Assembly: GCF_900101265.1 (NCBI RefSeq)
Contig: NZ_FMZS01000013.1
Location: 62,001 to 126,000 of the forward strand
Source: Massilia sp. PDC64
Lineage (GTDB): Bacteria > Pseudomonadota > Gammaproteobacteria > Burkholderiales > Burkholderiaceae_D
DNA length: 64,000 bases
Direction: 5' to 3'
Part shown: positions 1 to 7,005 of the stretch, in pieces
Position numbering within the stretch: the first letter of the stretch is position 1
Layout: the number at the start of each line of letters is the position of its first letter
Notes under the pieces: model-generated
Told to the model about the DNA's origin: nothing
What the model saw: the letters and a program-made list of their open reading frames with translations, nothing else
Database searches by the model: none
Position numbers and translations under genes: made by a program

Positions 1-188
1 TCATGATCGCCGTCGGCGGCACCACCGAATTCGCGGCGGGCAATCGCGCCAGCCTGATCCGTAACGTGAACGGCAAACAACAGCGGTTCAACGTTCGCCT
101 GGACGACCTGATCAAGGATGGCGACATCTCCGCGAACGTGCCGATGCGTCCGGGCGACGTTCTGGTCATCCCGGAAAGCTTCTTCTGA
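1..188 (+). CDS. epsE: Polysaccharide export protein, EpsE-like, C-terminal end (5' truncated by window)
   Basis: Only the last ~62 codons are present; the frame runs off the left edge. The visible part has the SLBB/soluble-ligand-binding look of Wza/EpsE outer-membrane export proteins: a strand with LIRNVNGK, then DGDISANVPMRPGDVLVIPE, the typical 'GD.v.VP' ending of this family. Such proteins form or plug the outer-membrane channel for exopolysaccharide, and EpsE versions belong to exosortase (PEP-CTERM) EPS loci. This implies that an EPS locus lies to the left. The stop is followed by a 190-bp control region for the next operon. The family call is good; the exact EpsE subtype is inferred from context. 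Confidence 0.7.
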   Translation, partial: MIAVGGTTEFAAGNRASLIRNVNGKQQRFNVRLDDLIKDGDISANVPMRPGDVLVIPESFF

Positions 189-198
189 CAACAGCGGC

Positions 199-216
199 CG
201 TCGATATTTTTTACAC
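199..216 (+). promoter_or_regulatory. Putative enhancer-binding-protein box upstream of the HPr-rel-A operon
   Basis: TCGATATTTTTTACA at 201-215 resembles the boxes at 4389-4404, 5618-5633 and 40340-40355 (TCG at one end, T-run then ACA at the other). It lies 95 bp upstream of the -24 element at 312. This is the weakest of the four copies (two or three central mismatches). Function is inferred from shared position and sequence only. Confidence 0.35.
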
Positions 217-268
217 CACCCAGTGTTCCAACATACAATAGGAGTTGCTGGGTGGTACGGCACCAAAA

Positions 269-281
269 TAAGCACCTGATT
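269..281 (-). promoter_or_regulatory. Putative IHF site, HPr-rel-A promoter
   Basis: Read on the minus strand, this is an exact match to WATCAR-N4-TTR (AATCAGGTGCTTA). It sits 30 bp upstream of the -24 element, the usual place for an IHF bend between an enhancer and a sigma-54 promoter. Confidence 0.5.
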
Positions 282-311
282 TAACGTAAGTTTTTCTTCC
301 AGGCAGCACGC

Positions 312-328
312 TGGCGTAAAACTTGCTT
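312..328 (+). promoter_or_regulatory. Putative sigma-54 promoter of the HPr-rel-A operon
   Basis: TGGCGT-AAAAC-TTGCTT keeps the invariant GG and GC with the required 10-bp gap; the -24 half differs from TGGCAC at two positions. The expected start of transcription is near 338, giving a leader of about 40 nt to the GTG at 379. Matching IHF-like and box elements upstream raise confidence. Confidence 0.55.
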
Positions 329-378
329 GATCAGGTACTGGTCGCCCTCAGCGCGCGACGACATTTTGGGGAACGCAC

Positions 379-999
379 GTGGCTACCGAACATCAAGATA
401 ACGACAAGATCGAAACGGCGCCGTCCTTGACCAAACGGGGCGCGGCCCGCCGCCGCCTGGCCAAAGCCGGCATGGGCGCGGGCGTGCTCGCGACGCTGGA
501 AAGCAAATCGGCCATGGCGTCGATGGTATGCAGATCGCCATCGGGTTCGCTGTCGAATGGCTTGTCCACGAGCCATTACGGACCGAAGGCGCCGGCCTGC
601 AGCGGCCTGTCGCCGGGTTACTGGAAACAGCCCCAGCACGCGTGGCCGGTGTCGCGCGACCTCAAGTTTACCGACGTCTTTTACGCGGCCAGTCCAGGTA
701 CGACTTGCCCGGTACGGGCCGCCGAGTACAAGAACGGCGAGTGCTACAACCCGGGCTCGTACTTCTGCGCCAAGCTCGAAGACATGCTGAACCCGCAGCC
801 GTTCGACACGAACAACGTCGGCATGCACCTGGTGGCGGCCTACCTGAACCTCGAGCAGAAACTGATCGACTTCATCGACCTGAACGACCTCAAGACGATG
901 TGGAGCGAGCTGCAGACCACGGGCCGCTACAGTCCGACTGCCGGCGTGTACTGGGACAATGCGCAGGTCGCCAACTACCTCGCCTCGATCCACGACTAA
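379..999 (+). CDS. Exported hypothetical protein of the HPr-rel-A operon with a GLSPGYWK motif
   Basis: 206 aa, GTG start preceded by GGGGA at 368-372. The N-terminus has an arginine cluster (R20, R24-R26) followed by a short apolar stretch (30-40) ending at AMA, like a Tat-type or other export signal. The rest has five cysteines (C51, C74, C110, C122, C130) and the motif CSGLSPGYWK (74-83) followed by a Trp at 89. A similar (T/S)PGYWKN motif recurs in bacterial surface proteins. It is the first gene of the operon, 18 bp before the PqqD-like chaperone gene, which suggests it is the substrate handled by the system. No enzyme motif was seen and the function is unknown. An alternative is a structural surface protein unrelated to peptide modification. 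Confidence 0.7.
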   Translation: MATEHQDNDKIETAPSLTKRGAARRRLAKAGMGAGVLATLESKSAMASMVCRSPSGSLSNGLSTSHYGPKAPACSGLSPGYWKQPQHAWPVSRDLKFTDVFYAASPGTTCPVRAAEYKNGECYNPGSYFCAKLEDMLNPQPFDTNNVGMHLVAAYLNLEQKLIDFIDLNDLKTMWSELQTTGRYSPTAGVYWDNAQVANYLASIHD

Positions 1000-1017
1000 A
1001 GCAAGGCAGCGAAACGC

Positions 1018-1284
1018 ATGTGGCGTCTGACGCCTGGCCAGGCGCTGGCCTGCCGGGAATGGGATGGGGAAGCCGTGCTGTACAACGACTTGTCGGGCAA
1101 TACCCACCTGCTGGATGGCGCCGCCCTCGACCTGTTGTTCGCCCTGCGTGACGAACCCGCCGATGCCGCCGGGCTGGCCCGTCGCCTGGCCGACCGCTTC
1201 GATGCCGGCGACGACGACCTCGTTTCCCTGATCGACGAGATGCTGGCGGCGCTTGCCGGGCTCGACCTGATCGAACCATGCTGA
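1018..1284 (+). CDS. PqqD-family peptide chaperone, HPr-rel-A system
   Basis: 88 aa, the size of PqqD/RRE (RiPP recognition element) proteins. It shows the PqqD pattern: a hydrophobic LYNDLSGNTHLLDGAALDLLFAL core, then a helical domain with a run of small and acidic residues ending DEMLAALAGLDLIEP. PqqD proteins bind leader peptides and present them to modifying enzymes. Its neighbours (HprK-related kinase, nucleotidyltransferase) fit the HPr-rel-A system recognised in Burkholderiales, whose chemistry is unknown. It overlaps the next gene by 7 bp, so the two are probably translationally coupled. The family assignment is confident; the role is inferred. Confidence 0.8.
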   Translation: MWRLTPGQALACREWDGEAVLYNDLSGNTHLLDGAALDLLFALRDEPADAAGLARRLADRFDAGDDDLVSLIDEMLAALAGLDLIEPC

Positions 1285-2195
1285 CGGTCGGCTCGCTGTC
1301 GCGCGCCGAACTGACGGCGCGCCTGTCCGGTGACGGCCTCGTGTTGCGCACGGGCCCCTTCACCAACCGCATCCGCAGCAACGTGACGCCATTGATCGAC
1401 AGCGTCGCACTGATGTATGCGGATTATCCCGTCGAGCCCGTGGGCGGCTTCGTCGACTTTCACCTCGAACTGCGGCGCTCGGGCGGCCTGCGCCGCTGGT
1501 ACAAGTCGCAGGTGCATTTTACCTACGACGGCACCAGGCCGTTCCAGCCCCTGCCGCTGGCGCAGGCGTATCCGATGCTGGAATGGACCATGAACTGGTG
1601 CGTCTCGCACCGCGCCCACGGCTACCTGATCATCCATGCGGCGGTGCTGGAAAAACATGGCCGCGCCATCGTCCTGCCGGCGCCGCCAGGCTCCGGCAAG
1701 AGCACGTTGACGGCTGCGCTGCTGGGCCACGGCTGGCGGCTGCTGTCGGACGAGATGACGCTCGTGGACCTCGACGACGGCATGCTCGTGCCGCTGCCGC
1801 GTCCGGTCAGCCTCAAGAATACGTCGATCGACATCATCCGTGCGTTCCGGCCGGACGCCGTACTGAGCCGTCCCGTGGAGGAAACGACCAAGGGGACGAT
1901 CGCCCATCTGAAGGCGCCGGCCGAGAGTGTCGCCCGCGCCTTTGAACCCGCACGGCCGGCCTGCATCGTGTTCCCGCGCTGGGAGGCCGGCGCCGCCATC
2001 GCCCTGGACCTGCTGCCGAAGGCGCGCGCCTTCATGCAGGTGGCCGACAACTGTTTCAATTACCAGGTGCTGGGCGCGCGCGGCTTTGCCGCCCTCGGCC
2101 GGCTGATCGACGCCAGCGACGCGTACACGTTCCGCTACAGCAGCCTGCCCGATGCGATGGCGTTGTTCGAACGCCTGGCGCTGGAGGGGGCATGA
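1278..2195 (+). CDS. HprK-related kinase A
   Basis: 305 aa. A P-loop APPGSGKST sits at about residues 134-142, followed by LLSDEMTLVD (~157-166), as in HPr kinase/phosphorylase C-terminal domains. The N-terminal HprK regulatory domain is replaced by about 110 residues with no recognisable fold. Known HprK phosphorylates HPr on serine. This branch (HprK-related kinase A) occurs with a PqqD-like chaperone, and its substrate is unknown; the exported protein upstream is the obvious candidate. It overlaps the chaperone gene by 7 bp and the next gene by 4 bp (ATGA), so this is one transcript. Confidence 0.85.
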   Translation: MLTVGSLSRAELTARLSGDGLVLRTGPFTNRIRSNVTPLIDSVALMYADYPVEPVGGFVDFHLELRRSGGLRRWYKSQVHFTYDGTRPFQPLPLAQAYPMLEWTMNWCVSHRAHGYLIIHAAVLEKHGRAIVLPAPPGSGKSTLTAALLGHGWRLLSDEMTLVDLDDGMLVPLPRPVSLKNTSIDIIRAFRPDAVLSRPVEETTKGTIAHLKAPAESVARAFEPARPACIVFPRWEAGAAIALDLLPKARAFMQVADNCFNYQVLGARGFAALGRLIDASDAYTFRYSSLPDAMALFERLALEGA

Positions 2196-3274
2196 TGCCG
2201 CTGCTCATCCGCGTGCTGCGCGATCCGGGCATCGTACACGGCCTGGACGACGCCGGCTGGGACCTGCTGCTGCGCCAGGCCGACGCCGCCAACCTCGACG
2301 CCTGCCTGCTCGTGCTGCTGGAAGATGCCGGTCTGCTGGACGCCGTACCTGCCGCACCGCGCGCGCATCTGGAGTGGACGCGCGTGGGCGCCGCCGGGCA
2401 TGCGCGTGCGGCCCGCTACGAAGTCCGCCAGATCGGCCGGGCACTCGACGGACTGGGATTGCCGCTGATCCTGCTCAAGGGCGCCGCGTATGCGATGGCG
2501 GGCCTGGATGCCGGCCGCGGCCGCCTGTTTTCCGACATCGACATCCTCGTGCCGAAGGCGCGGCTGCCCGAGGTCGAGGCGGCGCTCATGATGCATGGCT
2601 GGATCAGCACGCACCACGACGCCTACGACCAGCGCTACTACCGGGAATGGATGCACGAGCTGCCGCCGATGCAGCATGCGCGGCGCGGCAACTCGATCGA
2701 CGTGCACCACGCGATCCTGCCGGAAACAGCGCCCGTGCGCCCGGATCCCGCCAGGCTGCGTGCGAGCGCCCGTCCGATCGCGGGCGCGTCGGATCTGGCC
2801 ACGTTGTCGCCGGCGGACATGGTCCTGCACAGCGCCGTGCACCTGTTTTTCGACGGCGAATTCGACAAGGGTTTGCGCGACCTCGTCGACCTGCACCGGC
2901 TGCTGACGCAATTCGGCAAGGAACCCGGATTCTGGGAGACGTTGCCGGTGCGGGCACGCGAGCTGGAGCTTGGGCGTCCGCTGTTCTATGCGCTGCGTTA
3001 TTGTCCGCGCCTGCTCGGCACCGTTGTCCCGCCGGCCGTGCAGGCGGCGGTGGCGTCCGAGGGGCCGAACGCGGCCCTGCTGTGGCTGATGGACCGGTTG
3101 TTCGGGCGCGCGCTGCTGCCGTTGCATGCGAGCTGCGCGGACGCGTTCAGCGATGCGGCGCGCTTTGCGTTGTACGTGCGCGGGAACTGGCTGCGCATGC
3201 CGCCGCTGCTGCTGGCCCGGCATCTGTTTCACAAAGCGTTCCTCAGCGGGAAGGACGCCAAGCAGACGGCTTGA
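2192..3274 (+). CDS. Nucleotidyltransferase family protein (NTP_transf_5 type), HPr-rel-A operon
   Basis: 360 aa. ILLKGAAYAMAGL is followed by GRLFSDIDILVP (about residues 109-120), the G-S-x-D-x-D signature of polymerase-beta-like nucleotidyltransferases as seen in the uncharacterised NTP_transf_5 family. The following helices (ELPPMQHARRG..IDVHHAIL) fit that family. These proteins often accompany HprK-related kinases or peptide-tailoring operons and may transfer a nucleotidyl group to protein or small molecule; the substrate is unknown. It starts within the stop of the kinase gene (ATGA) and is the last gene, ending just before a strong hairpin. Confidence 0.75.
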   Translation: MMPLLIRVLRDPGIVHGLDDAGWDLLLRQADAANLDACLLVLLEDAGLLDAVPAAPRAHLEWTRVGAAGHARAARYEVRQIGRALDGLGLPLILLKGAAYAMAGLDAGRGRLFSDIDILVPKARLPEVEAALMMHGWISTHHDAYDQRYYREWMHELPPMQHARRGNSIDVHHAILPETAPVRPDPARLRASARPIAGASDLATLSPADMVLHSAVHLFFDGEFDKGLRDLVDLHRLLTQFGKEPGFWETLPVRARELELGRPLFYALRYCPRLLGTVVPPAVQAAVASEGPNAALLWLMDRLFGRALLPLHASCADAFSDAARFALYVRGNWLRMPPLLLARHLFHKAFLSGKDAKQTA

Positions 3275-3290
3275 CCCGTCGGGACACAAA

Positions 3291-3316
3291 AAAACCGCGG
3301 CCGAGGCCGCGGTTTT
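3291..3316. terminator. Bidirectional intrinsic terminator
   Basis: AAAACCGCGGC / GCCGCGGTTTT form an 11-bp stem around a CGAG loop, with an A-run before and a T-run after. It can end both the HPr-rel-A operon (+) and the PEP-CTERM gene (-). It is nearly identical to the hairpin at 4501-4526. Confidence 0.9.
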
Positions 3317-3341
3317 GCATGGTGTCGAAGCGCCGTGTGAA

Positions 3342-4238
3342 TCAGGCCTTCGGAGCGCGGCGGCGCTTGGCGCCGACCAGGCCCAGCATGCCCAGGCCCA
3401 GCAGCATGATGCTGCCCGGTTCCGGCACGCGGCCGTTCTCGACCGAGAAGGCGCCGTCGACCTTGAACACCAGGTCGCTCGGGGTCACGCTGTAGTCCGG
3501 GAACAGAGCGTCGCCACCTTTGTGGAAGCCGTTGGTCAGCGAGTCGCCGGCCGGCAGGTTCAGGTTCGAGTCGTATTTGAAGGTCACCGACGTCAGGCCA
3601 GCCAGGTAGTTCTGGTTGATGAAGTCGCCTGCCTCGAGGATCTTGGCGCTCAGCTTGGTCGAACCGATGCCGACGCCGGTGGCGCTGTCGGTGGTGAACG
3701 TCGACAGCGTGACGTTCGGATCGACGGTCAGCAGGGCAACCATGACACCGTCATCGAAACCGGTACCGGTGCTGGTGAAGGCATTGGCCTTGGTGTCGTA
3801 GTAGATTGCGACTTTGTTCGCGCCCGGGGTGTTGTTCAGGCCAAAGGTCGCGTTCAGCGTGGTGCCCGAGGCGCTGGACGATGCCACGTATTCGCTCAGT
3901 TTGGCGACGATCGTGAATTCGAAAGCCGAGGAGTCGTTCGGCGTGCCGTCTGCGGTCGAGTCCAGGTTGCCACGGAAATTGCCGGTCGTGTTGCCGTTGA
4001 CGGCGGACAGGTTGGCTTGATACAGGAAATCAAACTGCTTGCCCACGGTCAGTTGTTGAGCGCTCGGGATCCCCTTGGCGACGCCGCTACCGGTCGAGTT
4101 CCAGTCCAGGCTGGTCACGTTGGTAGCGTAGGTACCGCCGCTACCGTCTTTCAGAGTGAATGCTTGTGCCGACGATGCAGCGAATGCGAAACCGAGTGCG
4201 GCTGCAACCGGAATCAATTTGCGGAACGAATTCTTCAT
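3342..4238 (-). CDS. PEP-CTERM sorting-domain protein, copy A
   Basis: 298 aa. It has an N-terminal signal peptide (MKNSFRKLIPVAAALG...SSAQA, cut near residue 26) and a C-terminal sorting tail: VPEP at 271-274, a hydrophobic segment, then KRRR. Exosortase cuts at the PEP motif, and the mature protein is expected to be exported and surface- or matrix-associated. The body is Thr/Asn/Gly-rich, beta-type, with no cysteine and no enzyme motif. It is a close paralogue of the gene at 4551-5450. The start is fixed by GGAGCC six bases upstream. It has its own sigma-54 promoter (4310-4326). It resembles floc/biofilm-associated PEP-CTERM proteins in layout, but I cannot confirm that family. Confidence 0.88.
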   Translation of the reverse strand: MKNSFRKLIPVAAALGFAFAASSAQAFTLKDGSGGTYATNVTSLDWNSTGSGVAKGIPSAQQLTVGKQFDFLYQANLSAVNGNTTGNFRGNLDSTADGTPNDSSAFEFTIVAKLSEYVASSSASGTTLNATFGLNNTPGANKVAIYYDTKANAFTSTGTGFDDGVMVALLTVDPNVTLSTFTTDSATGVGIGSTKLSAKILEAGDFINQNYLAGLTSVTFKYDSNLNLPAGDSLTNGFHKGGDALFPDYSVTPSDLVFKVDGAFSVENGRVPEPGSIMLLGLGMLGLVGAKRRRAPKA

Positions 4239-4309
4239 GTTGGCTCCAAGTGGATGCTTATTAAGTTATTCGGGGTAAGTCCCGCGTTCTGCGGGCTTGT
4301 TCCCACTTA

Positions 4310-4326
4310 ATGCAAGCGGCGTGCCA
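4310..4326 (-). promoter_or_regulatory. Sigma-54 promoter of PEP-CTERM copy A
   Basis: On the minus strand TGGCAC-GCCGC-TTGCAT, a perfect -24/-12 consensus with correct spacing. The leader to the ATG at 4238 is about 60 nt. Confidence 0.85.
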
Positions 4327-4345
4327 GTTTTTGCTTTTCCATATA

Positions 4346-4358
4346 AATCAAAGGCTTA
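4346..4358 (+). promoter_or_regulatory. Putative IHF site, PEP-CTERM copy A
   Basis: AATCAA-AGGC-TTA matches WATCAR-N4-TTR exactly and lies 19 bp upstream of the -24 element (4326). Confidence 0.55.
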
Positions 4359-4388
4359 CGTAGAAAACCGTGAGACGATGCATGACAA

Positions 4389-4404
4389 CTGTAAAAAAAT
4401 CCGA
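4389..4404 (-). promoter_or_regulatory. Putative activator box, PEP-CTERM copy A
   Basis: Minus strand TCGGATTTTTTTACAG is 15/16 identical to the box of copy B (5618-5633) and similar to the box at 40340-40355. It lies 62 bp upstream of the -24 element. It may bind a PrsR-like sigma-54 activator; this is inferred from conservation and position. Confidence 0.5.
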
Positions 4405-4500
4405 ATTTTTATGTGTCCCGGCGTAAAGTTTTTAGGTGCTTTTAAGAAAGAATGCGCGAAGGGAATCATTCGTATCGTCGAGCAATCCTGCGGGCAAAAA

Positions 4501-4526
4501 AAAACCGCGGCCGAAGCCGCGGTTTT
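4501..4526. terminator. Intrinsic terminator of PEP-CTERM copy B
   Basis: AAAACCGCGGC / GCCGCGGTTTT stem with a CGAA loop, preceded by a long A-run, so it works on the minus strand. It is the twin of 3291-3316 with one or two loop changes. Confidence 0.9.
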
Positions 4527-4550
4527 GGGTGTTGCTGATGACCTGTAAAA

Positions 4551-5450
4551 TCAGGCCTTCGGAGCGCGGCGGCGCTTGGCGCCGACCAGGCCCAGCATGC
4601 CCATACCCAGCAGCATGATGCTCGCCGGTTCCGGAACGTTGACGGACGTTGCACCGTCAACCTTGAACACCAGGTCGCCCGCTTTCACGTTGTAGGTCGG
4701 GAACAGAGCCGTGTTGCCAGGGCCGGCGTGGAATGCGCTGGTCAGCGAGTCGCCCGCCGGCAGGTTCAGGTTCGAGTCGTAGGTGAAGCTCAGCTTCGTC
4801 AGGCCAGCCAGGTAATTCTGGTCGATGAAGTCGCCTGCCTCGAGCTTCGAAGCCGTCATCTTGGTCGAACCCAGACCGTTGCCGGTAGCGATGGTCGTCG
4901 TAAACGTCGACAGCGTGACGTTCGGATCGACGGTCAGCAGGGCAACCATGATGCCGTCGTCGAAACCGGTACCGGCGCTGGTGAAGGCGTTGGCTTTGGT
5001 ATCGTAGTAGATGGCGACTTTATTCGCGCCGACGACGTTGTTCAGGCCGAAGGTTGCGCTCACGGTACCGTTCTTCAGATCGACGGACGACGTTTTCACG
5101 TATTCGCTCAGCTTAGCCACGATCGTGAATTCGAAGGCGTCGGCGTCGTTCGGCGAGCCGTCTGCGGTGGAGTCCAGATTGCCGCGGAAGTTGCCGGTCG
5201 TCTTGCCGTTGACGGACGACAGGTTGGCCTGGTACAGGAAGTCGAATTGCTTGCCTTCGGTCAGGGACACGCCGTTTGCGACGTTCTTCGCGACGCCGCT
5301 ACCGGTCGAGTTCCAGTCCAGGCTGCTCACGCCGGTGGCATACGTGGTGCCGGCACCGTTTTTCAGGGTGAATGCTTGTGCCGACGATGCGGCGAAAACC
5401 AGACCGAGAGCTGCTGCGACCGGGATCAGTTTGCGGAACGAATTCTTCAT
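4551..5450 (-). CDS. PEP-CTERM sorting-domain protein, copy B
   Basis: 299 aa, clearly paralogous to copy A along its whole length: the same signal peptide, blocks such as LDWNSTGSGVAK, GKQFDFLYQANLS and LEAGDF.(D/N)QNYLAGLT, and the same tail VPEPxSIMLLG.GMLGLVGAKRRRAPKA-type end (VPEP at 272-275). An in-frame extension to 5525 was rejected because GGAGCC precedes the ATG at 5450 and the signal peptide starts there. Mature protein is expected outside the cell after exosortase cleavage. No enzymatic motif is visible. It has its own sigma-54 promoter, IHF match and activator box. Confidence 0.88.
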   Translation of the reverse strand: MKNSFRKLIPVAAALGLVFAASSAQAFTLKNGAGTTYATGVSSLDWNSTGSGVAKNVANGVSLTEGKQFDFLYQANLSSVNGKTTGNFRGNLDSTADGSPNDADAFEFTIVAKLSEYVKTSSVDLKNGTVSATFGLNNVVGANKVAIYYDTKANAFTSAGTGFDDGIMVALLTVDPNVTLSTFTTTIATGNGLGSTKMTASKLEAGDFIDQNYLAGLTKLSFTYDSNLNLPAGDSLTSAFHAGPGNTALFPTYNVKAGDLVFKVDGATSVNVPEPASIMLLGMGMLGLVGAKRRRAPKA

Positions 5451-5526
5451 GTAGGCTCCAAAGTGGATGCTTGTTAGGTTTGTTCGGTTAAACCGCGCAA
5501 TGTCGATGCGGCTCATACGCAACACT

Positions 5527-5543
5527 ATGCAAGGGCCGTGCCA
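5527..5543 (-). promoter_or_regulatory. Sigma-54 promoter of PEP-CTERM copy B
   Basis: Minus strand TGGCAC-GGCCC-TTGCAT: perfect consensus halves with a 5-bp gap. The leader to 5450 is about 65 nt and shares the AAGCATCCACTT(T)GGAGCC leader with copy A. Confidence 0.85.
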
Positions 5544-5563
5544 GGTTTCGTTCTGCTGTTCTA

Positions 5564-5576
5564 AATCAACGACTTA
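5564..5576 (+). promoter_or_regulatory. Putative IHF site, PEP-CTERM copy B
   Basis: AATCAA-CGAC-TTA is an exact WATCAR-N4-TTR match 20 bp upstream of the -24 element. Confidence 0.55.
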
Positions 5577-5617
5577 TGAAAAAATGCAAGAAATTACCCA
5601 ATTTGGGGTAAGGTCTG

Positions 5618-5633
5618 CTGTAAAAAATTCCGA
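5618..5633 (-). promoter_or_regulatory. Putative activator box, PEP-CTERM copy B
   Basis: Minus strand TCGGAATTTTTTACAG. With the preceding bases it reads TGT-N11-ACA, a dyad of the type used by NtrC-family activators. It lies 74 bp upstream of the -24 element and touches the 3' end of the glycosyltransferase gene. Confidence 0.5.
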
Positions 5634-5636
5634 CAG

Positions 5637-6926
5637 TCACTGCGCAGCGCTCGTCAAAGTCCCGTTTTGATTCTCGGTTTCAACGAAGTTCATCTCTACG
5701 TAGGCGGTCGGTGCATGGCGATGGAATGCCTGCACACCTTCGAGGAAGGCCGTCATACGTTGCTTCGCAGGATAATTGGCGAACTGCTCGGCCACGCGAC
5801 GGGCTCCCGCCGCCAACGCCGGATCGTCGAGCATGGCGCGCACCTGGCGCGTCAGTTTCTTGGCACGGAAGCGGTCGGCGCGCAGCAGGGCGCCGGCGCC
5901 GGCCTTGATGACGCCGCTCATGTTCAGGAACTGGTCGAGATTGCTGGCGATGCCGAGCACAGGCACGCCGGCGGCCAACGCTTGCTGGCTGGTCGGGCTG
6001 CCGCCGTTGCAGACGACGAGGCTGGCGCGCTGGGCCGCCAGGTCGCCCGGTAGATAAGGGGCGACGAACGCGTTTGCCGGCGCGCTGGCCACGTCGATCG
6101 TCCCGGCCGTGGCCGCGATGACGGTCACCGGCAGCGGCGCCAGCGCTTCCAGCACGAGGGGCAGGAGGCGGCCCTGGCCGGAGCTGCCGAGTGTGACATA
6201 GACGATCGGCTTATCTTCCGGCAATTTGTCCCACCAGTCCGGCCTGGCCAACGGCGGTGCCCAGATGATGGGGCCGATATAGGCGTGCTGCTGAGGCAGG
6301 CTCTTCGGCGGGAACAGGTCGGGCACGTCGGCATACATGCTGTAGTCGGCATCCGTATAAACCTTGCGCAAGTCGGTACCCAGCGAGGGCAGGCCGTACT
6401 GGCGGCGTACGCGGTTCAGCGGCACGGAATGCGAGGCGAACGCGACCGGACGCGCCATGCGGAAGATCGCATTCGCGATGCGGATCGGCAGCAGGCGCGT
6501 CAGTGGGATGTGCGGCACGGCGTAATGCTGCACGACGTAGGGGCTCCAGTAGGCGTTCATTAACGACACGTACGGAATTCGCCGCAGCCGCGCACTGACC
6601 GAGAGCGACAGGCGGAAATCGCCGACGACGATGTCGGGGCGGACGGCGTCGAGCACGCGCAGGTCGTCCTCGACGTAACTGGCGAGCGTCGCCGTGTTGT
6701 ACACCGGCTTGCCACCCGCGAGTGCGTCGAGGAATTGCTGGCTGGGAATGCTATGGATGGTCCAGCGGGTGAACTGCGTCCCGTTGAAACAGAAATCGTA
6801 GCCGTCCGCGCAGGCGACATGCACGTCGAAGCGTGCGGGATCGAGGGATTGCGCGAGCGCGATGGGGCGGCCGACGTGGGCGAGCGTCACGGCTTCCGCA
6901 AAGAACAGGATTTTGATACGTTCCAT
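5637..6926 (-). CDS. UDP-glycosyltransferase-like protein (GT1/MGT family)
   Basis: 429 aa, a GT-B glycosyltransferase. The N-terminal Rossmann half starts KILFFAEAVTLAHVGRPIALAQSL (donor/acceptor loop GHxxP replaced by AHVGRP). The C-terminal half has YVTLGSSGQG (~243-252) and VCNGGSPTSQQALAAGVPVLGI (~305-327), the sugar-nucleotide site of macrolide/UDP-glycosyltransferases; the usual HGG is NGG. Such enzymes glycosylate small lipophilic acceptors. It is the last gene of an apparent operon with FeeM-like, ThiF-like and nitroreductase-like genes, so its acceptor may be their product. No clear ribosome binding site was seen. The fold is confident; the acceptor is unknown. Confidence 0.8.
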   Translation of the reverse strand: MERIKILFFAEAVTLAHVGRPIALAQSLDPARFDVHVACADGYDFCFNGTQFTRWTIHSIPSQQFLDALAGGKPVYNTATLASYVEDDLRVLDAVRPDIVVGDFRLSLSVSARLRRIPYVSLMNAYWSPYVVQHYAVPHIPLTRLLPIRIANAIFRMARPVAFASHSVPLNRVRRQYGLPSLGTDLRKVYTDADYSMYADVPDLFPPKSLPQQHAYIGPIIWAPPLARPDWWDKLPEDKPIVYVTLGSSGQGRLLPLVLEALAPLPVTVIAATAGTIDVASAPANAFVAPYLPGDLAAQRASLVVCNGGSPTSQQALAAGVPVLGIASNLDQFLNMSGVIKAGAGALLRADRFRAKKLTRQVRAMLDDPALAAGARRVAEQFANYPAKQRMTAFLEGVQAFHRHAPTAYVEMNFVETENQNGTLTSAAQ

Positions 6927-7005
6927 AGGGGTATCGATCGAAAGAGGGTTGCGGGAACGTGCCGGGAGGACGGCACCGGTGGCGCGGACATGCCGCGCCG
7001 CCGGT

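Larger units (their letters stand above)
4239..4550. other. Control region between the two PEP-CTERM genes
   Basis: 312 bp without a gene. Going leftward from the terminator of copy B (4501-4526), it holds an A/T-rich stretch, a candidate activator box (4389-4404), an IHF match (4346-4358), a sigma-54 promoter (4310-4326) and a GC stem-loop CCCGC-GTTCT-GCGGG (4281-4295) in the leader of copy A. No further open frame looks real. Confidence 0.7.

Noticed and set aside
215..256. Inverted repeat ACCACCCAG ... CTGGGTGGT as a terminator for the EPS exporter
   Set aside because: A 24-nt loop and no T-run; kept only as a possible weak structure.
6959..6975. A possible sigma-54 site before the glycosyltransferase gene (CGGCAC ... 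CGCA)
   Set aside because: The GG-GC distance is one base short.
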